DNA from: Neisseriaceae bacterium
GTDB taxonomy: Bacteria > Pseudomonadota > Gammaproteobacteria > Burkholderiales > Neisseriaceae
DNA length: 64,000 nt
NCBI GenBank assembly: GCA_017991555.1
Contig: JAGOQM010000007.1
Span: 142,593-206,592 of the forward strand
Direction: 5' to 3'
Below, in pieces: positions 1 to 9,020 of this stretch (the first letter of the stretch is position 1; each line of letters begins with the position of its first letter). The position numbers and the translations under genes are program-made. The notes under the pieces were generated by a model, which saw only the letters and a list, made by a program, of their open reading frames with translations, did no database searches and was not told where the DNA came from.

Positions 1-752
1 CTCGGGGTCATTGTGGTCAGCTCTTTAAACTTACGGCTGAAGGCACTGTGGTCGGTATAGCCGCAGCGGCTGGCAATGTCGGTGATGGACAGGTCTTGCG
101 CCAGTAACTCAATGGCGTACTCCAGGCGTTTTTTTTGGATCAGCTGCTGCGGCGTCATTTGGAAAATGCTTTTGAACTGCCGGTCTAGCTGCGAAATCGA
201 CAGCTCGGCTAGGTTGGCCAAGTCTTGCACTTTGATGGCGGTGTCAAACTTTTGGCTGATGTGTTTTTCGACCCGGCTCAGCTTGGCGTTGATGTTGGGC
301 CGAATCAGCTTTTCGTCCTGTAAGTCCACCGAAATGCCCGCCACCCCAACCACGTTTTGGTGGGGGTCGATGATGGGCACCTTGGTGGTGAGGCACCAGC
401 CCAGCACGCCAGACTGATAGGAATGTAGTTCTAATTGGTTAATAATGCGTTTTTTATGCGTCATGACGCCGTGGTCTTGCTCGGTATAACCCAGCCCCAA
501 ATCGTAGAGAAACACGTCTTCGGCGCGCTTGCCGATGATGTTTTTTAAATGGCCAACCTTACAGCGCTTGGCCAAATGCTCATTGGCCAGCTGATAGCGT
601 GCCTCTGTATTTTTGACAAAAAACGTGACGTTGGGCAGGGCGTTGATCAGCGGCATAATCAACCCTAAATGGCTTAAAAAAGCGTTTAAACTGGCCACCT
701 CAAACGCGTGCTCGCCTTGGCTAATGGCCACAAGCTGGTCTGGCTGGAACAT
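1..752 (-). CDS. AraC-family regulator with PAS-like sensor, C-terminus beyond window edge
   Basis: The minus strand is open from an ATG at 752 for about 250 codons to the window edge, so the last residues and stop lie outside. The first 150 residues look like a PAS-type sensor (NVTFFVKNTEARYQLAN; later VVGVAGISVD). Residues about 165-250 hold the two helix-turn-helix units of an AraC DNA-binding domain, including CGYTDHSAFSRKFKE. A GGAGAAA ribosome-binding site precedes the start. The gene diverges from the hydroxyproline operon across 173 bp, so it is probably its activator; hydroxyproline operons of pseudomonads are known to use AraC-type regulators. The inducer is not visible. The family call is secure and the target is inferred. 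Confidence 0.85.
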   Translation of the reverse strand, partial: MFQPDQLVAISQGEHAFEVASLNAFLSHLGLIMPLINALPNVTFFVKNTEARYQLANEHLAKRCKVGHLKNIIGKRAEDVFLYDLGLGYTEQDHGVMTHKKRIINQLELHSYQSGVLGWCLTTKVPIIDPHQNVVGVAGISVDLQDEKLIRPNINAKLSRVEKHISQKFDTAIKVQDLANLAELSISQLDRQFKSIFQMTPQQLIQKKRLEYAIELLAQDLSITDIASRCGYTDHSAFSRKFKELTTMTP

Positions 753-925
753 GGTTTCTCCTTTATTTGTTTTGTGACTCTTTGTTTTTATTGTATTTAA
801 TTTTAGCGTTTTTGATTATTGTGCTGAATTGCGCATCAGTTCATTGAAAAGATATCAAGACCCACTGCTTTAAATCAAGCACTCTATAAAAAACAATTTC
901 AATAAATAATGATAGAGGCGAGACC

Positions 926-1879
926 ATGCAACCATCACGTTACCATAAAATCCGTGTCATTGATTCTCATACCGAAGGCGAGCCCACGCGCTTGGTGCTC
1001 GACGGTTTTCCTGATTTAGGCAATGGCACCATGGCCGAGCGTCTGACCCTGTTGCGCGAGCAGCACGATGATTGGCGCAAGGCCATCATCTTAGAGCCGC
1101 GTGGCAACGACATTCTGGTGGGCGCCTTGCTGTGCCCGCCGCAAAACCCCAAGGCCACGGCCGGGGTGATCTTTTTCAATAATGAAGACTATTTGGGCAT
1201 GTGCGGCCACGGCACCATTGGCCTGATGGCGTCGCTGCACTATTTAGGCCTTGCCGACGTGGGCGAGCATTTGGTTGAAACGCCCGTGGGCGACGTGACC
1301 ACCGTGATTCATGCCGATGGCAGCGTCAGCATCAACAACGTGGCGTCTTATCGCTACCGCGAGGCTGTGACGCTTGACGTGCCAGGCTTGGGCCCAGTCA
1401 CCGGCGACATCGCCTGGGGCGGCAACTGGTTCTTCTTGGTCAGCCAAAAATTCACCGACATCGACTTACGCCATGTGAAAGCGCTCACAGAAATCAGCCT
1501 GTCCATTAAAGACGCTCTTGCGGCCCAAAACATCACCGGTAAAGACGGTGCCCTGATCGATCACATTGAGCTGTTCCAACCCCACGCCAGCGCCGACAGC
1601 CAAAGCTTTGTGCTGTGCCCTGGCGGCGCCTACGACCGTTCACCCTGCGGCACCGGCACCAGCGCCAAACTGGCCTGCTTGGCCGCCGATGGCAAGCTGG
1701 CCGAAGGCGACGTGTGGGTGCAAGCCAGCGTGATTGGCAGCCAGTTTCAGGCCAGCTATCAGCGCGTTGACGCCACCCACATCATCCCGACCATTCAAGG
1801 CCATGCCTACATTTGTGCCGACAATACTGTGTTAATCGATGCCAACGATCCATTTCAATGGGGCATCGTGGCGAAGTAA
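926..1879 (+). CDS. 4-hydroxyproline 2-epimerase (proline racemase family)
   Basis: A 317-residue member of the proline racemase superfamily. Both catalytic cysteines are visible: Cys93 in MCGHGTIG and Cys241 in SPCGTGTS. Having two cysteines separates it from trans-3-hydroxyproline dehydratases, which carry Thr at the second site. The predicted reaction is trans-4-hydroxy-L-proline to cis-4-hydroxy-D-proline in the cytoplasm. The next three genes supply the remaining steps from cis-4-hydroxy-D-proline to 2-oxoglutarate, which favours hydroxyproline over proline as substrate. A GAGGCGAG ribosome-binding site precedes the ATG. It is the first gene of the operon and its stop lies 13 bases before the next start. 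Confidence 0.93.
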   Translation: MQPSRYHKIRVIDSHTEGEPTRLVLDGFPDLGNGTMAERLTLLREQHDDWRKAIILEPRGNDILVGALLCPPQNPKATAGVIFFNNEDYLGMCGHGTIGLMASLHYLGLADVGEHLVETPVGDVTTVIHADGSVSINNVASYRYREAVTLDVPGLGPVTGDIAWGGNWFFLVSQKFTDIDLRHVKALTEISLSIKDALAAQNITGKDGALIDHIELFQPHASADSQSFVLCPGGAYDRSPCGTGTSAKLACLAADGKLAEGDVWVQASVIGSQFQASYQRVDATHIIPTIQGHAYICADNTVLIDANDPFQWGIVAK

Positions 1880-1892
1880 AGGGGACAGCATC

Positions 1893-3149
1893 ATGACGGA
1901 TAACCTGAACACACAGCCATTCATCGTGGTCGGCGGCGGCATCATCGGTTTGAGCGTGGCGCTGACGCTGCAAGCGCGTGGCGTCGACGTTTTGCTGGTG
2001 GATAAAGACCGCATTGGCATGGGCGCTTCTTTTGGCAACGCCGGGCACATCGCCACCGAGCAGGTGTTTCCGATTGCCGACCCCAGTATTTTAAAAACCT
2101 TACCGCGCATGCTGTTCGATCCTTTAGGGCCGTTGCGTTTGGATTGGCGTTATTTATTGCCGATCACGCCGTGGCTGTTGCGCTTGGTCGGCAATATGCG
2201 GGCCAAGCCGTTTCAACACATTCATGAGGCGCTGACCCTGATTAATGCGGCCGCCTTACCAGCCTGGCAGGCGTTTGCCCAACGGTGGCAGCTGAACGAT
2301 TTAATCAAGATTAATGGCTCGCTGTTGGTGGCCGAGCAGGCCGCTACCGTGGCCAAGTTACAGCAGCATGGGGCGGCGCTGAATCAGATTGGGGTCAGCA
2401 ATCAGTGGTTGACTGCGGCGCAGCTGCATGAGTACGAACCACAGTTGGCCGACAACCAGCTGGGCGCGCTGTTTTATCCAGAAACCGGCCACGTGCTTGA
2501 CCTAGCAGCATTGTTGGCCAAGCTACAGGCGCAGTTTGAGGCCTTGGGCGGCCAGGTACGGGCACAGGTGGCGGTGCACGGCATTGAGCGGCGCGGCCCC
2601 AATGATGTGGTGCTGAACAGCAGCGCCGGGCCGTTGCGGGCGCAAAACGTGGTGATTGCCTGTGGCGCCCACGCCAAAGGGTTGGTGCAGCAGGTGAGCG
2701 GCGTCAGCGTGCCTTTGGAAACCGAGCGCGGCTACCACTTAATGCTGCCACAAGAGGCGGCGCGGCTGTCGATTCCGGTGTCCAGCGCCGACCGCCGCTT
2801 CATCATGACGCCGATGACGGGCGGGCTGCGCTTGGCCGGTACGGTGGAATATGCGGGCTTGGACCTGCCGCCGAACATGCAGCGGGCGCGTAATTTTGTG
2901 CCGCTGGCCAACCCCATGTGGCGCCAGCCTTTAAATACCGAGGGCTGCACCGAATGGATGGGGTTTCGGCCCACCATCGCCGACTCCTTGCCGGTGATCG
3001 ACAAGCAAGACAACTGTTATTTTGCGTTTGGGCATCAGCATCTAGGCTTAACCCAAGCGGCCATTACCGCAGAGGCCATCGCGGCCATGCACTTTGGGCT
3101 AGCCACCCCGATCGACTGTACGGCTTTTTCACTGAATCGATTTGCATAA
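1893..3149 (+). CDS. FAD-dependent D-amino acid (D-hydroxyproline) dehydrogenase, DadA-like
   Basis: A 418-residue DAO-family flavoprotein. The ADP-binding Rossmann motif VVGGGIIGLS lies at the N-terminus, and GFRPTIADSLPVI plus AFGHQHLGLT near the C-terminus are typical of DadA. The start at 1893 is chosen because AAAGGGGACA precedes it; an in-frame ATG at 1839 would overlap the epimerase by 41 bases. Expected role: oxidation of cis-4-hydroxy-D-proline to 1-pyrroline-4-hydroxy-2-carboxylate, passing electrons to the respiratory chain. It is a single-chain enzyme, unlike the multisubunit D-hydroxyproline dehydrogenase of some pseudomonads. The substrate is inferred from operon context; D-proline or D-alanine cannot be excluded. 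Confidence 0.88.
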   Translation: MTDNLNTQPFIVVGGGIIGLSVALTLQARGVDVLLVDKDRIGMGASFGNAGHIATEQVFPIADPSILKTLPRMLFDPLGPLRLDWRYLLPITPWLLRLVGNMRAKPFQHIHEALTLINAAALPAWQAFAQRWQLNDLIKINGSLLVAEQAATVAKLQQHGAALNQIGVSNQWLTAAQLHEYEPQLADNQLGALFYPETGHVLDLAALLAKLQAQFEALGGQVRAQVAVHGIERRGPNDVVLNSSAGPLRAQNVVIACGAHAKGLVQQVSGVSVPLETERGYHLMLPQEAARLSIPVSSADRRFIMTPMTGGLRLAGTVEYAGLDLPPNMQRARNFVPLANPMWRQPLNTEGCTEWMGFRPTIADSLPVIDKQDNCYFAFGHQHLGLTQAAITAEAIAAMHFGLATPIDCTAFSLNRFA

Positions 3150-3167
3150 AAACTTAGGAGAGTAGAC

Positions 3168-4031
3168 ATGAATTTTCACGGTATTTTGGTCCCTTTAGTG
3201 ACCCCTTTTAACGCCGACAAAAGCTTAGATTTAGACACTTTAAAAACGTTGACCGAGTCTTTCATTCAAAAAGGCGTGGCTGGCCTCGTGGCCTGTGGCA
3301 CCACCGGTGAATACTACGCCCTGAATGAAGCCGAGCGCGAAGCGGTATTAACCACCATCGCTGGTGTGGCCAAAGGCCGCGTGACCTTGATTGCGGGGAT
3401 TAACGACTTATCCACCGAAGGCGCCTGCGCCCGCGCACAACAGGCGAAAGACCTAGGCTATGAAGGTCTGATGTTGGCACCGCCACCCTATAGCCTGCCT
3501 GATCAAGCCGGCGTGATTGCCCATTACGAAACCGTGGCCAGCGCCACCGATTTGCCCATCATCATGTACAACTTCCCTGCGCGCATTGGCATTGAGCTGG
3601 AGTACGAGACCGTGGTGCACTTGGCCAAGAACCCAAACATTGTGGCGATTAAGGAAAGCAGCGGCGACTTTAGCCGTGCCTTACGCCTGCTGCAAACCGA
3701 ATTTAAGGGTTTTGAAGTCATTTGTGGCTGCGACGACCAGCCAGTGGACTTTTTCTTCTGGGGCGCCAAAAGCTGGATTGCGGGCGCGGGCAACGTGTTC
3801 CCTGAAGAGCAAGTGGCGATGTTTAAGGCAGCTCAGGCCGGCGACTGGGCGCAAGCACAGCGCATCATGCGCGCCATTTACCCAGCCATTTACTCGATGG
3901 AATCGGGCAATTACAACCAAAAAGCCAAGCTGGGTTGCCTAAAAGGCACGCTCAACGTGGGCACGGTTCGCCTGCCGTTGTCTGATTTGTCTGCGGCCGA
4001 AAAAGCCGAATTCCAAGCTTTTTTTAAGTAA
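3168..4031 (+). CDS. 1-pyrroline-4-hydroxy-2-carboxylate deaminase-type member of the DapA family
   Basis: A 287-residue class I aldolase-fold protein of the dihydrodipicolinate synthase/N-acetylneuraminate lyase family. Schiff-base Lys162 lies in IVAIKESSGD, Tyr134 in IIMYNFPAR, and the CGTTGEYYAL loop sits near residues 43-52. Between a D-hydroxyproline dehydrogenase and an aldehyde dehydrogenase, the expected reaction is deamination and dehydration of 1-pyrroline-4-hydroxy-2-carboxylate to 2-oxoglutarate semialdehyde plus ammonia. A lysine-biosynthesis DapA role is unlikely in this operon. An AGGAGAG site precedes the ATG. The family call is firm and the substrate follows from pathway logic. 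Confidence 0.9.
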   Translation: MNFHGILVPLVTPFNADKSLDLDTLKTLTESFIQKGVAGLVACGTTGEYYALNEAEREAVLTTIAGVAKGRVTLIAGINDLSTEGACARAQQAKDLGYEGLMLAPPPYSLPDQAGVIAHYETVASATDLPIIMYNFPARIGIELEYETVVHLAKNPNIVAIKESSGDFSRALRLLQTEFKGFEVICGCDDQPVDFFFWGAKSWIAGAGNVFPEEQVAMFKAAQAGDWAQAQRIMRAIYPAIYSMESGNYNQKAKLGCLKGTLNVGTVRLPLSDLSAAEKAEFQAFFK

Positions 4032-4042
4032 AGGAGGCAACG

Positions 4043-5524
4043 ATGCCATTAAGTAAAGAACAGGTATTTGCCCAAGCGCAAGCGGGTGAATTATGGGCCG
4101 GCAACCTAATCGCTGGCCATGTGGGCACAGCGGCCAAGCTGGCCAACCACACCCCCATCGACAACAGCCTGATTGGCTACATTGGCGACGGCGATGCCGC
4201 CGACGTTGAGGCTGCGGTAGCGGTGGCGCGCACCACTTTTGAAGCCGGTACTTGGAGCCACTTGGCCCCAAGCGAGCGCAAAAAAATCATGCTGCGCTGG
4301 TCGCAGCTGCTCGAAGCCCACAGCGAAGAGTTGGCCGCCTTAGACTGCGTTGATGCTGGCAAGCCAATTACCGAGTGTTTGAACACCGACATGCCGGCGA
4401 CCATCGACACGTTTTACTGGTATGCCGAAGCCATCGACAAGCTGTTTGGCAAAGTGGCGCCGACGGGCCGCGATGCTCTGGGCTTAATCGTGACCGAGCC
4501 GATTGGCGTGGTGGGCGCGGTTTTGCCTTGGAACTTCCCCGCACAGATGTTTGCCTGGAAGGTGGCGCCGGCGCTCACCGCGGGTAACTCGGTGATTGTG
4601 AAACCAGCCGAATTGACGTCTTTAAGCGCTTACCGCATGGTGCAGCTGGCTTATGAAGCAGGCGTGCCGGAAGGGGCCTTAAGCATGGTGTGTGGCTTGG
4701 GCGAAAAAGTGGGCGAACCTTTGGGCCGCCACATGGACGTCGACATTGTGTCCTTTACCGGCTCGACCGAAGTGGGGCGTTATTTCTTGAAGTATTCAGC
4801 TGAGAGTAACTTAAAAGAAGTGGTGCTGGAATGCGGTGGTAAAAGCCCGCAGGTGGTGTTTGAAGACGCCGACCTAGAGGCGGCCGTGCCCCATATTTTG
4901 GCGTCGGCATTCTGGAACATGAGTGAAAACTGTAGCTGTGGCTCACGCCTCATCGTGCATGAGTCGGTTAAAGACAGCCTTTTGGCCAAATTGATTGATG
5001 GTCTGAAGGATTGGACCGTTGGCAACCCAATGGACGAATCGGTGTCGATTGGGCCAATGGTGGAAGAAGCCCACTTTAATAAAGTGAAGTCGTTCTTGGA
5101 AGTAACACCTAAAGAAGGGGGGCGTTTGGTGGCCGGCGGCAAGATTCACGGCGACTTAGGCAGCGGTTGGTATATTGAGCCGACTATTTTTGACAACGTG
5201 ACGGCCGACATGACGCTGTTCCAAAATGAAGTGTTTGGCCCGATATTGGCCGTGAGCACGTTCAGCACCGAAGCCGAAGCCATTGCTTTGGCCAACGACA
5301 CCCATTATGGCCTGGCCGCTTCTTTTTACAGCCAGAACGTCAAGCGCACCATGCGCGTGGCGCGCGCCATTAAGGCGGGCACGGTGTCGGTGAACGGGTT
5401 TAGTGAAGGCGATATTTCCACGCCGTTTGGTGGGTTTAAGCAGTCTGGTTTTGGGGGTAAAGACAATGGCCTAGAGGCCTTTGAGCAATACGTTCAAACC
5501 AAAGTGATTTGGTACGTTAATTAA
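4043..5524 (+). CDS. Aldehyde dehydrogenase, probable 2-oxoglutarate semialdehyde dehydrogenase
   Basis: A 493-residue NAD(P)-dependent aldehyde dehydrogenase. General-base Glu263 is in VLECGGKSP and nucleophile Cys297 in ENCSCGSR; the NAD-binding FTGSTEVG lies around 239-246. It ends the catabolic set of the hydroxyproline operon, where oxidation of 2-oxoglutarate semialdehyde to 2-oxoglutarate is required. By sequence style it resembles the PuuC-like group, so specificity may be broader. AAAGGAGG directly precedes the ATG, 11 bases after the upstream stop. The cysteine-rich loop ENCSC replaces the commoner GQxCxA pattern. Confidence 0.9.
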   Translation: MPLSKEQVFAQAQAGELWAGNLIAGHVGTAAKLANHTPIDNSLIGYIGDGDAADVEAAVAVARTTFEAGTWSHLAPSERKKIMLRWSQLLEAHSEELAALDCVDAGKPITECLNTDMPATIDTFYWYAEAIDKLFGKVAPTGRDALGLIVTEPIGVVGAVLPWNFPAQMFAWKVAPALTAGNSVIVKPAELTSLSAYRMVQLAYEAGVPEGALSMVCGLGEKVGEPLGRHMDVDIVSFTGSTEVGRYFLKYSAESNLKEVVLECGGKSPQVVFEDADLEAAVPHILASAFWNMSENCSCGSRLIVHESVKDSLLAKLIDGLKDWTVGNPMDESVSIGPMVEEAHFNKVKSFLEVTPKEGGRLVAGGKIHGDLGSGWYIEPTIFDNVTADMTLFQNEVFGPILAVSTFSTEAEAIALANDTHYGLAASFYSQNVKRTMRVARAIKAGTVSVNGFSEGDISTPFGGFKQSGFGGKDNGLEAFEQYVQTKVIWYVN

Positions 5525-5534
5525 TAAAAACAAC

Positions 5535-5571
5535 ACGGCCTGACTTTAGGGACATAAAGCGGGCCGTTTTT
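5535..5571 (+). terminator. Stem-loop with T-run between aldehyde dehydrogenase and symporter
   Basis: ACGGCC and GGCCGT arms are separated by a 21-base loop and followed by TTTTT. The long loop makes it a modest terminator. It could lower expression of the downstream symporter relative to the enzymes rather than end the operon. Confidence 0.5.
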
Positions 5572-5609
5572 AAAAATCTACAAATTGAGAAACAACGAAG
5601 GAGTACTTT

Positions 5610-7067
5610 ATGGAAGCCATCGTTAACACCATAGTTGGGTATATTTGGGGCAACGCCTTAGTGGGCTTAGCCCTTGGCGTCGGCCTGTATTTCACCATTG
5701 CCACGCGGGGCGTGCAGTTCCGCTATCTGGGCGAAATGGTGCGGTTACTTCGTGAGAATAAATCTTCTAAAGAGGGGATTTCTTCTTTTCAGGCCTTTTG
5801 TTTGGCCTTATCTGGACGGGTCGGTGTGGGCAACATTGCCGGTGTGGCCACCGCCATTGCGGCCGGTGGCCCGGGCGCCATCTTCTGGATGGTGGTGATG
5901 GGCGTGCTGGGCGGCGCCAGTGCCTTTATTGAGTCGACCTTAGCGCAGGTGTACAAGCAGCGCGCCGATGGCCAATACCGCGGTGGTTCGCCTTACTATA
6001 TTGAAAAAGGCCTGAAGCTAAAATCGTTTGCCATCGTGGTGGCGGCGGTGATCTGCCTGTCTTATGGCGTATTGGTGCCCGGCATTCAGGCCAACACCAT
6101 TGCCGATTCGTTTCAAACTGCCTTTAACATTCCGCCCATCGTGACCGGCATCATCGTCACCGTCTTGATGGCGTACTTGATTTTTGGTGGTGTGAAGCGC
6201 ATTGCCAGCGTGGCCGATAAAGTGGTGCCGCTGATGGCTTTGGCCTACATCGTGATGATGTTCATCATTTTGGGCAGCCATTACGAACAAGTGCCGGCCA
6301 TGTTTGGTTTGATCTTCCGCAGCGCCTTGGGCATGGACGCCGTGTTTGGGGGCATTGTCGGTACGGCCGTGTCTTGGGGCGTGCGTCGCGCGGTGTTCTC
6401 TAACGTGGCCGGTGCCGGTGAGGCCACCTTTAGCTCGGCCGCAGCCGAAGTGAGCCACCCCGCCAAGCAAGGCCTGATTCAAGCGTTTTCGATTTACATC
6501 GACACGGTGGTGGTGTGTACCGCTTCTGGCTTGATGATGTTGGTGACCAATATGTACAACGTGATCCCCGATGGCAGCAGCGTGGCCTTGGTCGAGCACG
6601 TGCCGGGCGTGGCCGCGGGCACGGCTTGGACGCAAATGGCGGTGTCGACCGTGTTCACCGGTTCGGGCGCGGCGTTTGTGTCGATTGCGGTGTTCCTGTT
6701 CGCCTTCACCACCTTGATGGCTTACTACTACATTGCCGAAACCACGATTGTGTATCTGGATCGCAAGCTGTCTTATCCAATCTTAAAGCTGTTGCTTAAG
6801 TTTGTGTTCTTAATCGTGCTGTTCTTTGGCAGCATCCAGTCGGTGAGTTTGATGTGGAGCTTGGGTGACATTGGCTTTGGCAGCATGAGCTATTTGAACT
6901 TCATTGCCATTGTGCTGTTGTCTAAGCCGGCTTTTAGAACCTTGCGCGACTACGAGCGCCAGCGCAAACAAGGCTTAGACCCCATCTTCGACCCACGCGT
7001 GGCGGGCGTAGAAAATGCGGAGCTGTGGGAAGACCTCAGCGATGAATACAAGAAAAAAGCCAAGTAA
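5610..7067 (+). CDS. Sodium:amino-acid symporter, AGCS (alanine/glycine:cation) family
   Basis: A 485-residue inner-membrane protein with about eleven hydrophobic segments. The family hallmark GGPGAIFWM is at residues 86-94, with GNIAGVATAIAAGG just before it. AGCS proteins import alanine, glycine or related small amino acids with sodium. Its place behind the hydroxyproline enzymes suggests uptake of hydroxyproline or proline. GAAGGAG lies 8 bases before the ATG. A weak hairpin separates it from the aldehyde dehydrogenase and a strong terminator follows it, so it is likely the last gene of the operon. Confidence 0.88.
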   Translation: MEAIVNTIVGYIWGNALVGLALGVGLYFTIATRGVQFRYLGEMVRLLRENKSSKEGISSFQAFCLALSGRVGVGNIAGVATAIAAGGPGAIFWMVVMGVLGGASAFIESTLAQVYKQRADGQYRGGSPYYIEKGLKLKSFAIVVAAVICLSYGVLVPGIQANTIADSFQTAFNIPPIVTGIIVTVLMAYLIFGGVKRIASVADKVVPLMALAYIVMMFIILGSHYEQVPAMFGLIFRSALGMDAVFGGIVGTAVSWGVRRAVFSNVAGAGEATFSSAAAEVSHPAKQGLIQAFSIYIDTVVVCTASGLMMLVTNMYNVIPDGSSVALVEHVPGVAAGTAWTQMAVSTVFTGSGAAFVSIAVFLFAFTTLMAYYYIAETTIVYLDRKLSYPILKLLLKFVFLIVLFFGSIQSVSLMWSLGDIGFGSMSYLNFIAIVLLSKPAFRTLRDYERQRKQGLDPIFDPRVAGVENAELWEDLSDEYKKKAK

Positions 7068-7091
7068 TCATTAGGCACTTTCTCTTTGATG

Positions 7092-7122
7092 CCCATAACC
7101 TTGATCGGTTATGGGTTTTTTT
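7092..7122 (+). terminator. Rho-independent terminator of the hydroxyproline operon
   Basis: Arms CCCATAACC and GGTTATGGG enclose a short TTGATC-type loop and are followed by seven T residues, 25 bases after the symporter stop. Confidence 0.9.
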
Positions 7123-7198
7123 GTGGCGTGGTGGCCTCGCCGAACAGCGTAGGGCGGGTCGAGACCCCGTGGCTTAAGCGTTGCTGCACGGTGAGGTT

Positions 7199-7226
7199 GG
7201 TGGGTAGGCTACGCTTTACCACCCTA
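7199..7226. repeat. Short dispersed repeat, copy 1
   Basis: The segment GGTGGGTAGGC followed by CGCTTTACC recurs with few changes at 52167-52192. Both lie in gene-free DNA. It resembles the small GC-rich intergenic repeats common in proteobacteria. Nothing else is visible in this 139-base spacer. Confidence 0.45.
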
Positions 7227-7261
7227 CACCAGTAAGGCGGGATCGGCAGCCTAAACAGGCC

Positions 7262-7882
7262 TTAAGCCTCTGGCGTCGCGTCGGCCAAACCAAACACCGG
7301 CGCCAGCGCTCGGCGATACAGGGCGGTTTTTTTCTCCAGCTTGAGCGGGTAGGCGCGCGACGAAGACGGCATGCGGTACAGCGTCAGCGGCTGGCCGTTG
7401 TGTTCGACCACCACGCATTCGCCCGGCTTGGGCATTTTACGCACGCCAAACTGGCCGCAGGCAATGCTCATGGCTTTTTCGCCGGTGGTCAGCACGGTGT
7501 GGCAGTCGGGCAGCTGGTCCAGCAGCTGGCGAATGTCGCGTTCTTCTACGATGTCCAAGAACTGATCGGCGGCATTGCCTTTTAAACGGTGGGCTTTATA
7601 AACCGTGTCGGATAAGGCAAAGCCTATGTCATTTAAAAATGCGGCGATGTCATCGGCCTTAATGCTTTTGTTGGCCACATCTAAAAAATAATCTTTATTG
7701 TCAAAAAAAATCAGCCCCATGATGCGCCACATGTCGTTGGTAAAGTTGGGGTAATAAAACGACTCGCTCCAGCGTTGTGCTGGCGGCGGAAAGGTGCCCA
7801 TCATCAGCACTTTGGCGTGCTTGGGCAAGAACGGCGGCAGCGGGTGGGTTTCGATGATTTTTTCAGGGTCGTGCTCAGACAT
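7262..7882 (-). CDS. Uracil-DNA glycosylase superfamily protein
   Basis: A 206-residue protein with the UDG-fold signature MMGTFPPP (residues 27-34), followed by SFYYPNFTND and a C-terminal MPSSSRAYP that occupies the place of the minor-groove loop. Such proteins remove uracil or damaged bases from DNA, or are uncharacterised relatives of mismatch-specific glycosylases. It stands alone, with its 3' end facing the hydroxyproline operon terminator. The final C-terminal residues look like a non-conserved tail. The exact glycosylase class and base specificity cannot be read from sequence alone. Confidence 0.75.
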   Translation of the reverse strand: MSEHDPEKIIETHPLPPFLPKHAKVLMMGTFPPPAQRWSESFYYPNFTNDMWRIMGLIFFDNKDYFLDVANKSIKADDIAAFLNDIGFALSDTVYKAHRLKGNAADQFLDIVEERDIRQLLDQLPDCHTVLTTGEKAMSIACGQFGVRKMPKPGECVVVEHNGQPLTLYRMPSSSRAYPLKLEKKTALYRRALAPVFGLADATPEA

Positions 7883-8086
7883 CGGTGGGCTCCTTAGTGA
7901 TGAGCTGACTTTAAGCCGTTTTGGCCCAAATGGGAAGCCTAGGGCGTATGGGCGCTGCTGGAGAAGGGCTCAAGCTTATCGTCTTAACCTATGATGTCAT
8001 TGTTATTTCATCTAAAACACCGGCCTGATCTTGTTTACAATGAAGGTTCATTGAATGCGTTTTAAGACACACAATAAGGAGAAATA

Positions 8087-8941
8087 ATGAACAAGGTTGC
8101 CATTCCCGATTACCAAACGGACGCCTTTTTTGGCCTGCAAGACCAATGGGTGCAAACCGCTGAAGGCGAACTGACCCACTACCATGAAATGGGCGAAGGC
8201 ACGCCGATTCTATTTTTACACGGTTCCGGCACCGGCGTTTCGGCGGCGGCCAACTGGTGGTTAAACCTACCAGAAATTGCCAGCCACGGCCGCTGTATTG
8301 CGATTGACTCGATTGGCTATGGCCAAACCATTAACCCCGAAGACACGCCCTATGGCATTCGTGAATGGGTACAGCATGCGGTGCGCGTGTTGGACGCTTT
8401 AGGGATTGAAAAAACCTGGATTGTGGGCAACTCCTTGGGCGGCTGGTTGGCGTTTCAGTTTGCCATCGACTACCCCGAGCGCCTGTTGGGGATTATTTCT
8501 ATGGGCACCGGCGGCGCCAAGAAAACCGCGGCCTTAGCGGGCCACGCCAAACCGACGCTGACCGAAGACGGCATTCGTGAAACCTTAAAGCAGTTCGTGG
8601 TAGACGACGACTTGATCACCGACGAACTGGTGGCGGTGCGCTACCAGGCTGCGTTAAACGATTCTGCTTCTGATCGTTTGGTAAAGGTGATTACGGCGCG
8701 TGACCGTGACCGCGATGCCTTGCCTTTGGATTTTGGCGTATTGGCTAAGCTACAGCTGCCGGTGTTGTTGATTCACGGCACCCAAGACGTGGTGATTCCG
8801 GTGTCGCGTACTTGGGATTTGCTCAACACGATCCCTAATGCCGATGCCCACATCTTTAGCCAGTGTGGCCACTGGTCGCAGGTAGAGCGCGCGCAAGAGT
8901 TTAACCTGGTGGTGAAGCAGTATTTGGCTTTGCACGCTTAA
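8087..8941 (+). CDS. mhpC: Alpha/beta hydrolase, meta-cleavage product hydrolase (MhpC role)
   Basis: A 284-residue alpha/beta hydrolase. The catalytic triad is visible: Ser116 in GNSLGGW, Asp234 in HGTQDVVIP and His262 in CGHWSQVE; the oxyanion loop HGSGTG is at 45-50. C-C bond hydrolases with these features split the ring-fission product of 2,3-dihydroxyphenylpropionate (2-hydroxy-6-oxononadienedioate) into succinate and 2-hydroxypentadienoate. It faces mhpE and is separated from it by a shared terminator, so it is transcribed apart from both hca operons. AAGGAG precedes the ATG. It differs noticeably from E. coli MhpC in sequence; the role rests on context and motifs. Confidence 0.85.
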   Translation: MNKVAIPDYQTDAFFGLQDQWVQTAEGELTHYHEMGEGTPILFLHGSGTGVSAAANWWLNLPEIASHGRCIAIDSIGYGQTINPEDTPYGIREWVQHAVRVLDALGIEKTWIVGNSLGGWLAFQFAIDYPERLLGIISMGTGGAKKTAALAGHAKPTLTEDGIRETLKQFVVDDDLITDELVAVRYQAALNDSASDRLVKVITARDRDRDALPLDFGVLAKLQLPVLLIHGTQDVVIPVSRTWDLLNTIPNADAHIFSQCGHWSQVERAQEFNLVVKQYLALHA

Positions 8942-8960
8942 GCTTAAACGTTAACCGACC

Positions 8961-8993
8961 AAAAAGGCCGCCCGATGATTCGGGCGGCCTTTT
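8961..8993. terminator. Bidirectional terminator between mhpC and mhpE
   Basis: AAAAGGCCGCCCGA and its complement flank a 3-base loop, with A-runs and T-runs on both sides, so it can serve both convergent genes. Confidence 0.93.
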
Positions 8994-9020
8994 GTCGTGT
9001 AGGGCTGATAACGCTTAGGG

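Noticed and set aside
6018..6635. Long antisense open frame (205 codons) inside the AGCS symporter
   Set aside because: His/Gly-rich composition typical of the reverse strand of a membrane-protein gene, no ribosome-binding site and no family resemblance.
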